Source: Phanerodontia chrysosporium (taxonomy: Eukaryota; Basidiomycota; Agaricomycetes; Polyporales; Phanerochaetaceae). From it: DNA of 64,000 nucleotides. Below are positions 1-11,072 of the stretch, piece by piece. Made by a program: the position numbers and the translations under genes. The notes under the pieces are model-generated. The model did no database searches and had not been told where the DNA came from. It was given only the letters and a program-made list of their open reading frames with translations. Every line of letters starts with the position of its first letter. Position 1 is the first letter of the stretch. The stretch spans positions 1,240,001-1,304,000 of the forward strand of contig MJGA01000003.1 in the NCBI GenBank assembly GCA_001910725.1, written 5' to 3'.

Positions 1-245
1 TGGACCAATATAAATCATCCTGCAAAAAGTCTCGAATGATGCCATCCACGCACAGATGAAGCTCCTCGCAACCTCCTGCCGCGCCTTCTCGTTGTCCTGC
101 ACGGCGGAGACACGCTCAGCCTCGGTGTGCACGCCTGGGCCGCGCGCCGACTCACCGCCTCCTGCGAGTCCGTGAGGATGTCAAATTTTACTTGCGCCGC
201 GACTGCCGCGCGGGCGGCTGCGAGATCACCGTTGGCGAGAGACAT
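1..245 (-). CDS. unknown protein, 5' part only
   Basis: Two exons are visible on the minus strand: 156..245, starting MSLANGDLAAARAAVAAQVK, and 1..96, which runs off the window edge. The intron 97..155 has a GTGAGT donor and a GTGCAG acceptor and joins in phase 0. The visible 62 residues are Ala-rich and helical at first, then read DNEKARQEVARSFICAWMAS. I do not recognise the family and assign no function. The in-frame Met at 245 is the first one after upstream stop-containing sequence, so it is the likely start. It lies head to head with the SERF-like gene at 624, with about 380 bp between them. Confidence 0.5.
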
Positions 246-623
246 CAGCGAGCGTCGGGGTGCTTTTGGTGGGAGTGTCGTGCGGGGGCTGAGTGCGCGG
301 GAGGAGGCTCGTCGAGCGATATAAAAAAGAGCAGGTGGCAAAATCATAGGACGAGAATGGGACACCTTCGCACAGCCGGGACTCGGATCCAAAGTTCACT
401 GTCCAAAGCCCTGCTGAGCAAGAATCCCCTCCTTTCGTCCGCCGAGACATACCTACTCGGGTAATTTCCGGCCCATTTTCCCGTCGATCGCCCGCACGGA
501 CACGTTCCAGAGCTTTACCTCCAGCGCTGCCTGCCTTTCTGCTCACTTGTCCTCCTCCTCCTCCCCGCTCTCCTCGTCCTATCCCTTCACATACACCCTC
601 ATTTGACTGCTGCGTCCACGAAC
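246..623. other. intergenic, shared 5' region
   Basis: This separates two divergent genes. It contains CT-rich tracts (around 545-600) of the kind common upstream of fungal genes. I see no RNA gene or repeat. Confidence 0.5.
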
Positions 624-1023
624 ATGGGAAACGTACGCGGCAGCCCTCGTCGTTCCCGAGATAGGCCTGCTTACTCCCATTGATCTCCGCAGGGTGCCAA
701 AGCGCAACAGAAGAGGGAGCGCAACCAGGCCAAGGCAGGTTCTACCGCAAAGTCCCAAATCAAGGTCAACGAAGCCGCAAAGAACATCATTTGCCAAACC
801 TGTCGCCAGACTTTCGTGAGTCTCCCATGCCCTCATGCTCGCCGCAGCTGCTCACCCACTCAATACATCAGCTGCTGACCACTCGTGCCCCTGCGTGAGT
901 CCCAGACGAGTTATCACCCCACCTCAGACTGAACCCGCCGCACAATATAGACTTGAAGAACACGCCCAAAACAAGCACTCCAAGACAATGGCTGAGTGTT
1001 TCCCCAGCTTCCAAGCCAAGTAA
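624..1023 (+). CDS. small SERF/4F5-like zinc-finger protein (At2g23090 type)
   Basis: The 75-aa protein is assembled from four exons: 624..632, 693..815, 872..894 and 951..1023. It starts MGNGAKAQQKRERNQAK, a basic 4F5-type N-terminus. It then has a C2H2-like unit: CQTC, a short spacer with LLTTRAPALEEH, and HAQNKH. It ends CFPSFQAK. The order Cys-x2-Cys...His-x4-His and the whole length match the small eukaryotic family of At2g23090-like proteins (zf-met2), whose role is not settled; nucleic-acid or chaperone-like functions have been proposed. The 9-nt first exon and the 23-nt third exon are needed to keep this conserved order, and every junction has GT...AG ends with correct phase. Confidence 0.85.
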
Positions 1024-1231
1024 CCGTCTGCTATTCTAGGCACGGTCGACTGCAGCTGCTATACCTCTCATCCCAGCCTGTTGTTTGTGTCTTGCAATGG
1101 CATGTGTATATTTAGAGCTCTGGAATGGCATAGTTTGCGACGTCTGAAGGGTGTGGTATGCCGCAGCGCATTATAATGAGCATAAGGTACATGTTTTCAT
1201 CTGCCAGGCTCCTCCGGGTATGCGAGGCCAT

Positions 1232-1644
1232 TTACAGCTGGCCAAACGCACTCTGTGTTGCACCCGCAGCGGCAGCACCCGCTCCCATCGCTTGCAGCTT
1301 CTCGCCGACCTTTTTGTTCACCTCGAAGAACTTGGCTACGCAGCGGTCGATGCAAACGCTCTCGCCCTTGTTGAGGTCGCCTTCCGCGTATCTCGGGCTG
1401 ATGCACTTTGTGTGGCACGACCTGGAGGCGAAAGCGTAGGTCGAGCGCGTGCGAGTGCAATGCACGAAATATACTCACGTGACAAGCTTGTTGAAAACGT
1501 CTGTGATCATGTCGAGCCTGTGCGTGGACGTCAGTCTGGTGCGTGCCGTAACGGAAGGGGCTGCACGTACTCCTGCATGGCCATCTCGACGCGCTCCGGG
1601 TTGACGGAGCCCGCGGGTGTGCTGCTGCGACCGAGGAAAGACAT
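1232..1644 (-). CDS. TIM10: mitochondrial intermembrane-space chaperone Tim10
   Basis: Small TIM chaperone that escorts hydrophobic precursors across the intermembrane space in the Tim9-Tim10 hexamer. Exons 1571..1644, 1479..1517 and 1232..1421 encode 100 aa. The twin CX3C signature is intact: CHTKC, then CIDRC, separated by about 16 residues. The preceding helix reads [13 protein letters not shown]. The C-terminus is Ala-rich and ends SAFGQL. Length is close to the family norm of about 90. The ATG at 1644 gives [10 protein letters not shown] and is the only reasonable start. It is divergent to UTP4, with 267 bp between the two start codons. Confidence 0.95.
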
Positions 1645-1911
1645 TTTTGTCGGTGTTTTGTGGGATGAAGAGGCGAGGTGAGAGGACGGCGGCGGGGCAG
1701 TGGACCTGGTCGGGTGTGAACGAACGAAGGCGTGCGCTTTGGCGCGTCGGCAGCGGGCGCGCTTCTTGCCGCATTTGGGTCGATCAAAAACTTTGGTCCT
1801 GCACTTTCGCCTCCTCACAGACTGCTCAGGTCGCCCGTCCGGCCACACCGTCGCCCTCTAGCCTCGGCAAAAATTATCCTGGACTCAGCAGCATCCTAGG
1901 AACTTTCACAC

Positions 1912-4775
1912 ATGGTCGAGGCCAAAACACTCTCCGTACACCGCTGTCGGTTCGTCGACTTCACCCCGGCAGGCGTCACGGCGCTCGCATTTCCCCCGCT
2001 GTCCCTGCCGTCTCCCAAGGGGAAGAAGGCCGTCGTGAGACATGCTTTGAAGTTCGCGAATCTCGCTGTGGGCCGTGCAAACGGTAATATTGAAATCTGC
2101 GAATGGACAGGCTCGGAGAATGAACTGCGAGCGCCGCAGGCTTGGGTGGTGAAGAAGGTATGTGCTAAGGTCCTGCAAGGCTTGTGTCGGTATTGACAGG
2201 AAGGGCAGACGATTGCTGGGCCGTACCCCTCAAAAGTCGACTCGCTTGCATTTACCCTCCGCAACCCATATGAGGTCTCGCCCGACGAGACACCATCTCT
2301 CTCAGACCTCCGCCTCTTCAGTGCAGGCGGAGGGAATGAGCTCGCTGAGTGGGACATTGACCGTGCATGCATCAAGGTGTGTTTCTCAGCTCTCGCTCTC
2401 TGCTCTTGTCTGACGCCCATGCAGAGAACCCTCCCCTCGCAAGGCGGTTCAATATGGTGCATCTCACCAAATCCTGCTTCCACTATGCTCGCAATTGGCT
2501 GCGAAGACGGCGCGATTCGTCTCATTTCGATCGAACATGATACTCTGCAACACGTCCGAAGGCTCGACCGCGTGAAGAGCAGAATCCTCAGCCTTGCGTG
2601 GGGCCCGCCCGTACCCAAACAGGCTTCCACCACGGAGCAGTCGGAAGACACGGACGACGACAATGACGACGACTGGACAGACTCCTGGATTGTCGCAGGG
2701 TGTTCTGACAGCAGTGTCCGTAGATGGGATGTGGCGACGGGCCGGGTGGGCGAGCGGATGGGAACAGACAAAATGAAAGGCGAGCGAACACTGGTCTGGA
2801 CTGTAGGAGTGTTAGGGTGAGTGGACCTTCTGTCTATCGACTGCGTATATACTCACGGCTTACCAGTGACGGTACCATTATTTCCGGTGACTCGCTCGGC
2901 ATGGTCAAGTTCTGGGACTCGAGAACTGGTACTCAGCTACAGAGCTTCCAGGCACATGGTGCCGACGTGCTTTGTATGACCATCAACCCTGTAAGCTTTA
3001 GAAAACCCGCACGCAGGAGAGTCAATCGCTAACACAAGGAATAGGAAGGAACAGCGGTGTATACTTCTGGTGTCGACCAGAAGGTCGTGGAGTTCCACAG
3101 TATCAAGACCACAAGCACCGAGCAATCTTCAATATTGTCTCGCTCGTCAACAAGGTGGATACAGTCGGTATCACGCCGGCTGCATTCACATGATGTCCGT
3201 GCCTTGGCAAGCTGGCCGTCATATTCTCCCCTTCCTCCTTCCCACCGTCGCCAGTTCCCTCTCGACGTCGCTCCGGTCGTTGCCTCCGGTGGTCTCGACA
3301 TGTCTGTGATTGTCACACCGGCAGCACTGCCCACAAGCACGATCACCAAGGTCATCAACCCGCTAGAGACAAGCCAAATCGCTACCTTCGAGGACTCATA
3401 CCAGCGGAGGCTGCCATACAGCTCGGGTCCGTACAACTCGTCGGCGGTACACCTGGCTCGTCAGGCACGACTCCTGCTGTGCCAGCGGGACGCCGGTGCG
3501 AGCATCTGGCGAATTCTCCCTAAGCACGCCCCAACGTACGGCGATGATGGTTTAGAGGAACTGTCACCCGCAGCAGAAGGTGGCTGGGAGCCTGTCATTG
3601 ACCTGGACTTGGTGGTCAACACGAACATTGTGGCCAGCGCCATCTCGGATGACGGCGAGTGGGTCGTCGTCTCGGATTGGTATGAATCGAAATTGTTCCA
3701 CATGGAGAGACTAGTACGTTCGACCTTATTAGGTCCTACCGCATTGCTCACGCTCGTCTTGTAGCCCAATGGCCAGCTGAAGCCCAAGCGGATACGGGAT
3801 TTCGCTTCGATTCTCGAGCCACATCTTCCTTCAACACCTGCATCCACCGGAGCGTCCTGCTTCGTCTTTGCTCCGGACAGCAGGAAACTCGTCATGGCAT
3901 CGGCTATCTCGTCCTACATCCTTGTCATTGACCTCGCTTCTGAGAAGCCCCGTGTCCTGAGGCGGTTCGAGCATCATCGCATGCAGAATATTGTCCTTGG
4001 CGAGAGGGTCGTGAAGGGTCGGCAACGAAGCCAGGATGCAGAGGATGTCGAGATGCAGGATACCACTGAAGGCGAGAAGGCGGAGGACGCAGACGAGAGC
4101 GACGAGGACGTCGACCCACCAAAGCCGGTGATCGCTACTGTGACGCGCATGGCCGTCAGCCCAGACGGCCAGTGGCTCGCGACGTCGGACGACCACCGCC
4201 GGACACACGTCTTCAACCTCGACTCGGTGCAGTACCACTGCGTCCTGCCGTCCTTCCCGCAGCTCACGCACGCGCTCGCGTTCGACCGCGCGTCGCCGAG
4301 CACGCTCGTGCTCGGGCTCGCGAACAACACGGTGCAGGTGTTCGACGTCGAGAGCCGGACGTTCCCCGCGTGGGCGCGCGAGCTGACGGCCGCGCTCCCG
4401 CGTCGCTTCACGCACCTGCACGACCCGATCCTCGGCGTCGCGTTCGACGCGCCCGCGAAGCGCGGCAGCGCGCTCTTCTGGGGCGCGACGTGGCTCTGCC
4501 GCGTGCAGCTCGACGCGGGCGTCGGCTTCGACAACTTTGACAAGAAGCGGCGCTGGGGCGCGCCCAAGCCGGCACCCAAGCTCGCGGCGCACCAGGACGC
4601 GGATGGCGCGCCGACGTTCCATCAGGACAACTTCAAGCTGGTGACGCACTACCGGCCTATCCTCTTTGCCGACTTTATCGGCCCGGCAGAGCTAGTTGTA
4701 GTTGAGCGGCCGCTTGTCGATGTGCTCGCGAAGCTTCCGCCGGCGTTCTTCAAGCCCAAGTATGGTGCAACGTAG
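1912..4775 (+). CDS. UTP4: U3 snoRNP t-UTP subunit Utp4 (cirhin), WD40 repeats
   Basis: Component of the t-UTP/UtpA subcomplex of the small-subunit processome, acting in the nucleolus in pre-rRNA transcription and early 18S processing. Six exons (1912..2157, 2200..2376, 2425..2816, 2867..2990, 3045..3713, 3765..4775) give 872 aa. N-terminal WD40-type segments are recognisable: VHRCRFVDFTPAGVTALAF, then GAIRLISIEHDTLQHVRRL, GDSLGMVKFWDSRTGTQLQ and YTSGVDQKVVEF, the last being typical of Utp4/cirhin. An acidic insert (EDVEMQDTTEGEKAEDADES) lies near residue 620 before the final repeats. The last 600 bp are clearly more GC-rich with strong G/C-ending codons. Family members are about 690-780 aa, so this one is slightly long. 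Confidence 0.9.
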
Positions 4776-5010
4776 AATGTCAAAGAAGGGGCGTAGTGTA
4801 TTGTTGTTTCGCATCGTGTGTATGTACTGTCTATCCTACGATGGTGCTACTTGTGGCAGAGATCTAAAAGTATCATATAATCCCCTGGGTATTATGACAT
4901 GCTATTTGCTACAAGAAAAGGCGGGGAATGTGTAATAGTAAGGTAAAAGAGCGGTTTGCGTAGATTTTGTCTAATGTGTGTAGAGGTGCACGACTTTGAT
5001 GCCGAGGCTT

Positions 5011-5927
5011 TCATGCCTTGTTGTCGAGTGTTTTCCGAAGCTGATTGCGACGCTCTTCCTCAGAGTTCTCTCTATAGCGGGTCGTTAGTCACGTCTTCCC
5101 CTGACTGTAGGACCACACTCACTTTGAGTTGGCAATAGAGAGGTACAGCGTCCAGAAGATACCGCATGTTGACTGGAAGGGAACGCGGTACGCAAGGGGC
5201 ATAAACCGGAAGTTGATAAGCTGTAAGTCGGAATTGATGAGCAAGGCCATGCTCGCACTATGGCGCGAGTTGCGTACCTGAACTAGCGGCCACACTTGCC
5301 AGTTTGCGATGAGGAGAGGCTTGTACAAGTCCTGGAATTTTCCCTGGATGTGCTGCCGGTCTCGGCCTTCCATGATACCCATCGACCCGAGGAATAGTAC
5401 CAGACCGATAGGTGCCCTGTGCAGAGTAAGTCAGTGTGAAGCGCACGCCGGAGACATAAGCATCGCCACGTACATCAACAATTGGTCCGCCGCCACACGC
5501 TTGCCTAGCGCCTTCAAGCTGACGTTGCCTTGCCGGCCGCCGATAGACGGCGCGCGCAAAGGGAAATTCTTTTCAAGGAACAAATTCCACCTCCCAACGA
5601 TTGGCCCTGGAGACAAGTCAGGAGGGTGTCTGCAATGCGTGTGCAAATCTGGCGCACCCATTCCGAGGCCAAAGGCAAAGAAGCGTGCAGCCCGTGTCAA
5701 GTCAAAGCGCCGTCGTTCCTCGTCTCGAGGCGGTCCCTGAATCTGCATAGATAACGGTCAAGACACGCAGGGAACGCGCAGAGACGGGCGAGACGTACGA
5801 CGCGCTGTGTAACCTGCGCGACCACGTCCGAGAACGCGCCCATAATGCCATTGGTTATGGCGAGGGTGGTGTAGGGGTGTGTGTCGAAAGACTGTTGATA
5901 AACACGGGCGAGAGCGACTGAAGACAT
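5011..5927 (-). CDS. Mpv17/PMP22 family membrane protein
   Basis: Four-helix inner-membrane or peroxisomal protein of the Mpv17/PMP22/Sym1 family. Six exons (5799..5927, 5658..5742, 5474..5606, 5278..5416, 5123..5220, 5011..5071) give 214 aa. Family landmarks are the N-terminal YTTLAITNGIMGAFSDVVAQ, the FGLGMGPIVGRWNLFLEK segment, the QLLMAPIGLVLFLGSMGIME helix, and near the C-terminus NWQVWPLVQLINFRFMPLAY followed by a final helix. The C-terminal tail is charged (ENSEEERRNQLRKTLDNKA). Whether it is mitochondrial (Sym1-like) or peroxisomal cannot be told from the sequence alone. The gene is tandem to PTH2 upstream on the same strand. Confidence 0.9.
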
Positions 5928-6270
5928 GGTGTTTCGTGGTGTGCGATGTTCGTGATGGTGAGAGAATAAAAAGCAGAGTAGCGGGTGGGCAGCGGTGGGC
6001 GGGGGTGAGTGCTATAAGACGGTGGATGGCGGCACCACCTGTGTTCCACTGCAAGCCATGGGAACTCCTCAGCGAGCGGCAGAAGCTCACTCGAGGCTAT
6101 CTCCCGGCGCTTCCTCCGCGCTCATGGCGCTCGTCGATCACGGCCACTTCCAGAATTTTCCTGACGTCACTCCCGAAAAACAGGCACTTCCAAGCACATA
6201 TGGAAACTATCCAGGTTCAACAACACACAACACACTCGCAGAAACGCAGAACATACACAGCACCCTTTTC
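5928..6270. other. intergenic
   Basis: Stretch between two minus-strand genes; it must hold the 3' end of the PTH2 transcript and the Mpv17-family promoter. No further gene or RNA recognised. Confidence 0.5.
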
Positions 6271-7300
6271 TCAAAGCAAACGCAGCTTTCCCGTCACCTT
6301 GTTCACCAACTCCACGGGCCCTGCAAGCGTGTCAGCCATCGACGCAGACCATATCACACACGTTGCTCACCGGGCCCAATGCCGAGGACGGTCCGCGAAC
6401 CAGCCGCTATTTGAGTTCGGCCCCTGGGATCGTCCGTTATCAGCGTGTATCCGGCCAGCGACCCGTGCGAAACACTCACGCATCCAAAATCGACCGTGCG
6501 CAGAGATTCAAGCTCTTGGCAATGGCTTCGAGCTCGAGCAGCTCGTCTTCCGAGTTTGCCTTGAGCGCGACCTTGGCTTGACTATCCAAATTCCTGGCTT
6601 TGAGACCTGTTTCCCCAGGAATAGCGGCATCGACTCACCCTGTTCGCTCCCAATGCCTCAATAGCTGGGTCACCGTCAGCTCACGGACCCTTTACTCAAT
6701 ACCGCAAACTCAACGAACCGCAGGGTTTGTCTTCTGAAGCGCTTTGTAGCAAGCCAGGGTAGCGTGTCTGAACCACCATGAGTAGGCGTAGTGTCACTCG
6801 CAAGTAGCATTGACCTACCCGCACCTAGAGGCGCTCAGTCATCCAGACTACATAGAAATATAAAAATGGGACATACTGTGCGGCAATCTTTCCTGTTGTC
6901 ATCTTCAGGTCTGTACGCACTACCAGGACCTAGCAGCAGTGTGAGGGCGCGTTTTATGAAGGATATGCAGTGACCGACGTACCATCTTGCATGGTTCGAA
7001 GAAGCCGGGCTTCACGGAGGACAAGTCACCGTCTGCCAAGTCTTCTTCCTCCATCTCGCTATCGCTTTCTTCATCTTGGTTTGCCCAGGAACGTCCGACT
7101 TGGGCTCGGGCGCGACTTCGCGGATGACTTGGACCTGCTGGCGGCTTTCACGCCCAAAGCGTAGCCTAAGCCAAGAGAGGTGATAACCAGGGCCGCGCCC
7201 GTAGCAACTAGGACTCTCGGGTTATTTCCATCGAGGCAGGGTTGCAGCGTGCGAGGAAACACGTACTTTGAGCAGCAGACACCGAGGAGGAAGCAGACAT
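6271..7300 (-). CDS. PTH2: peptidyl-tRNA hydrolase 2, membrane-anchored
   Basis: Hydrolyses peptidyl-tRNA released by stalled ribosomes; the Pth2/Bit1 type has an N-terminal membrane anchor. About ten exons: 7267..7300, one from 7207 to roughly 7135, one ending at 6983, then 6877..6929, 6819..6824, 6719..6767, 6639..6664, 6480..6581, 6371..6423 and 6271..6320. Seen: anchor ATGAALVITSLGLGYALGVK, acidic linker EEEDLADGDLSSVKPG, catalytic core VLVVRTDLKMTTGKIAAQ, then CGHATLACYKAL, LLRHWERTGQAKVALK, LNLCARSILDAGRTQIAAGS and VLGIGPGPVELVNKVTGKLR at the C-terminus. A 6-nt exon supplies the conserved Cys-Gly. The second junction (anchor to acidic linker, about 7045-7140) has only weak splice sites and is uncertain. 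Divergent to HAS1, 177 bp away. Confidence 0.88.
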
Positions 7301-7477
7301 GGCGGGACCGGCAATTGCCGGCGCCTCAACCAGAATAATTCTTGATCGCTCATTTTGCTCTTCGCGCTCAGTCGTTCACACCTCCCTGCCCGACCTCCGC
7401 TCTCGCGGCCCATACATCGATACTGGTCACGCTTTTACGACACAATACCATTTGTCTAGACTACTCCCGACCAAAAT

Positions 7478-9356
7478 ATGTCTTCTGAAGGCGTGACCGC
7501 CCCGACCCCCACTCCCAATGGAGTGTCGACCGAAGGTCGCAAACCGTTCTCAGAGCTCGAGCTCTCAGAGCCGACAATGAAGGCCCTTGGAGAGATGGGC
7601 TTCACACACATGACAGCCATCCAGGAGAAGTCGATTCCGCCATTGCTGGCGGGCAAGGACGTGCTGGGTGCTGCGAGGACAGGTTCGGGGAAGACCTTGG
7701 CTTTTTTGATTCCTGCTGTTGAGCTCCTGCACAGGATGAAGTTCAAGCCGCGGAATGGTGCGTATTATATCCAGTCTCTTTTTGTCACGCCCTAAAGTCG
7801 TTCGCTAGGTACTGGTATCGTCATTGTCTCGCCTACTCGAGAGCTTGCGCTGCAAATATTCGGTGTGGCGAAGGAGCTCATGGCTCACCACTCGCAAACC
7901 TTCGGCATCGTCATGGGCGGTGCCAACCGTCGTGCCGAGGCCGACAAGCTGCAAAAGGGTGTCAACTTGCTTGTGGCGACGCCAGGTCGTCTTCTCGATC
8001 ACCTCGAGGTGCGTTGATTCTTGTTTGAATCCGCTCATCCGCTCATTTGCATCTAGAACACAAAAGGATTCGTCTTCAGGAATCTGAAGTGCCTGGTCAT
8101 TGATGAAGCGGACCGGATATTGGAAGTCGGTTTCGAAGAGGAGATGAAGAAGATTATATCCATTCTTCCTAATGGTCTGTATCGCGCTTTGCACATCGCC
8201 GACAAGCGTGCTCATAATCCACAGAGAACCGCCAATCTATGCTCTTCTCCGCAACACAGACGACAAAGGTCACTGACCTTGCGCGGATATCATTGCGCCC
8301 AGGCCCTCTCTATATCGACGTTGACAAGACGGAGAGCACGAGCACAGTCTCAACACTCTCGCAAGGTTATGTTGTCTGCCCTTCAGACCGCCGCTTCCTT
8401 CTCCTCTTCACCTTCCTCAAAAAGCACATGAAGAAGAAGATCGTTGTCTTCTTCTCGAGCTGCAACTCCGTTAAATACCATGCTGAACTGCTCAACTATA
8501 TCGACGTCCCTGTATTGGATCTACACGTATGTCACTCTTGTCGCTAACTTGGCCCGTCTACTCACAGCAATGCAGGGCAAGCAAAAGCAACAGAAGCGGA
8601 CAAATACCTTCTTCGAGTTCTGCAACGCCGAATCTGGTATCTTGCTTTGCACAGATGTCGCTGCACGTGGTCTCGATATCCCACGCGTCGACTGGATTAT
8701 CCAGTACGACCCACCAGACGACCCTCGTGACTACATCCACCGTGTCGGCCGTACCGCTCGTGCAGGCAAGGTCGGCAAGAGCCTTATGTTCCTGCTCCCG
8801 AGCGAGCTCGGCTTCCTGCGCTTCCTTAAGGAGGCCAAGGTTCCCCTGAACGAATTCAGCTTCCCGGCAGACAAGATCGCGAACGTGCAGTCACAGCTTG
8901 AGAAGCTTCTCCAGAAGAACTACTTCCTGCACCAGTCTGCCAAGGATGGCTTCCGGTCATACCTCCAGGCTTACGCCTCGTACTCACTCAAGAAGATCTT
9001 TGACGTCAACCAGCTGACCTCGCCAAGGTCGGCAAAGCGTTTGGCTTCGCTGTTCCCCAAGAGTGAACGTCAACATTGGTGGCGGCACTGGCGGTGCCGG
9101 ACGGTCTGGCAAGAAGAGACGGAGAGACGATGATGACGAGGAGGTCGAGGAAAAGTGGGAGGAGATCGACGCGAAGGACAAGGAAGAGGCCGACTTGGAG
9201 GAGGAAGAGGAAGAGTCGAGAAAGTCAGTGAGGAAGACCTCGAAGGGCAGACGACAGGAGACACTAGGCAAGCGAGCAGTGGAGAAGGAGGTGTACAAGA
9301 AAGGGCTTGAGCGGAAAAAGATGAAGGCCGAGGGCAGTGCGCAGTGGAGTCGATAG
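7478..9356 (+). CDS. HAS1: DEAD-box RNA helicase Has1 (DDX18); two apparent 1-nt losses
   Basis: Nucleolar ATP-dependent RNA helicase needed for 40S and 60S subunit assembly. Exons 7478..7757, 7809..8008, 8057..8174, 8225..8526 and 8576..9356. All helicase motifs are visible: AARTGSGKT (I), PTREL (Ia), TPGR (Ib), DEAD in [10 protein letters not shown] (II), SAT (III), [11 protein letters not shown] (V) and [10 protein letters not shown] (VI). The C-terminal [17 protein letters not shown] is the Has1/DDX18 signature, followed by a Lys/Glu-rich tail. Between 9016 and 9058 the reading frame breaks twice: one base appears lost at 9016 (a G before GACCTC) and one in the C run 9055-9058. Adding one base at each would give about 560 aa in the expected frame. 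The breaks look like assembly errors because everything else is intact. Confidence 0.92.
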
Positions 9357-9643
9357 TCTCTGTTCATTGCGCTGGTGTTGTACTGGGATCTTTTTCGCTG
9401 ATTTTACTGTAATTTTACGTGAACTGCGAGTGCTGGACGCGTGAGTGGCGGCGAGTCTCGAGACAATCACGGGCCACGTGCGGGCAACGCGGTGGGTCGG
9501 TCACGCCCTGCCCTAAATCGGAACATGCGTACGTCACACCAGAAGCGTGGGCATCAACCCAGGCAAGGGCTCCCTGTGGCTCACGAAAAACAGTCCCGCA
9601 CCTCTCCCTTCGACACTCCGAAACACACATCTCCAGCACACCC

Positions 9644-10811
9644 ATGGCGACGACGCAGGTCAGCACCGTCCCCTCGACACTCTACTGCCGTTCTGTGCAC
9701 CCGCGGAGGCACCAAGGCTGACCGGCTTCTATACAGCACTATCTCTGGGCTGGAGGACACTTCATCCTCCTCATATCGTCCTTCCGCTACCTGCTTTCCT
9801 GGCTTTTGTTGAGGAGCCCGTCGCCCTGGTGGTACAAGGGTGCGTGTAGAGTGCCCTCCTACCTCCTTGCCTGTCCTCAACAGCCGGTGTTGCCACGTTG
9901 CAGCCAGCTTCTTTGGTGCGCTCCTCAGCTATGCCATCGTGTGCCAGTGAGTCTCGGTAGCCTCGTCACGTCTATACGCGTTGTCTTATCCCTTTTTACC
10001 TTTAGCAAGTCCCTCGGAGTGCGTCGCTGGTCTTTTAAACTCTGAACGCAGCGAGTGTTGACCTCCATATTTAGAGCCCGCAACCCAACGCCGCCTGGGT
10101 CAAGAGGGCGCTCCTTGACGAAGTGCGTATTGCATCGATGTCTCCCATTTCACATGTTCAACTCTCTCGCTAGAATGTCCAATATCTGCTGGCCGCGTTC
10201 TTCTGGTGGACCTCCAAGCCGATAGCTTGTAAGCGTTAGCACAGCCCCCTCCCTTAGACCTGCTGAACGAGAGTTGCTGTAGTCGCCTTGCTGCCATACG
10301 CCATTTTCTCGCTCTTCCATGCCCTGACATTCACGCGCACGACACTGATGCCCCAATTCCTCCCGCCCGGTCCCCCGTCCGCCAGCGGTGGCCAGCCGAC
10401 TCCTCATCCTCTTGCCAAGAAGCTGCAGCTCTGGGTTAAGGGTGCGTCTGAACGCGTTTATGTTTCTGGAGGTTTGCTGACGTGTCCGCAGCTAACTACG
10501 ATACCGCGATGAAGGCTGTCGCGTTTATCGAACTTGTTATCATGGCTCGCGTTCTCCTGGGCGCCCTCACTTTCCGCAACTCCCTCTTGACTCCCATTTT
10601 CTACGCGCATTTCCTCCGTCAACGCTACTATCAGTCTGCGTTCACCCGCAACGCAGTCAATGTCGTCAACCAGCGCGTCGAGGGCTATGTGCGCCAGCCG
10701 GGCACTCCCCCTGTTGCCGCTCAAGTCTGGGATACGTTCAAGATGGTCCTCTCGCGCTGGGCTGGAAGCACGCTCGCTCCCCAGCCTGCTGCGGGCGCCC
10801 GTGCGCAGTAA
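9644..10811 (+). CDS. POM33/TMEM33 family ER-nuclear envelope membrane protein
   Basis: Polytopic protein of the Pom33/Per33/Tts1 (TMEM33) family, which shapes ER tubules and helps place nuclear pores. Eight exons (9644..9658, 9737..9839, 9904..9946, 10006..10018, 10075..10122, 10174..10228, 10283..10441, 10492..10811) give 251 aa. Hydrophobic segments are HFILLISSFRYLLSWLLL, ASFFGALLSYAIVCHKSLG, FALLPYAIFSLFHALTFTRT and, after the linker with PPGPPSASGG, AVAFIELVIMARVLLGALTF. A conserved Asn-Val-Gln-Tyr segment precedes the third helix pair. Two very short coding exons (15 nt and 13 nt) are needed to keep frame. Family length is usually 240-280 aa. The same-strand neighbour HAS1 ends 287 bp upstream. 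Confidence 0.85.
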
Positions 10812-11072
10812 ATATGACCGGAGCCTGCCAGCGTGGGGTCGGTGCCGTGTCCTCCCTAATCCGAAACTGTCGTCATTTGTTGTGGACAGGAAGCCTTGTG
10901 GGTGTTGGTCATGTTGTCTACAATGAATATTTGCTTCGCTGTGGTTATAGAGCTTTTGTTGACGTCACGCATCTGCGAGCGCCGTGGTGCGGATATGCCT
11001 CCGCTTCGACATGCTTTATAGGAGGTGCGTGCAGAAAGTGGTGCTGTCTAACTCACTCCTTGAACTGCCATC

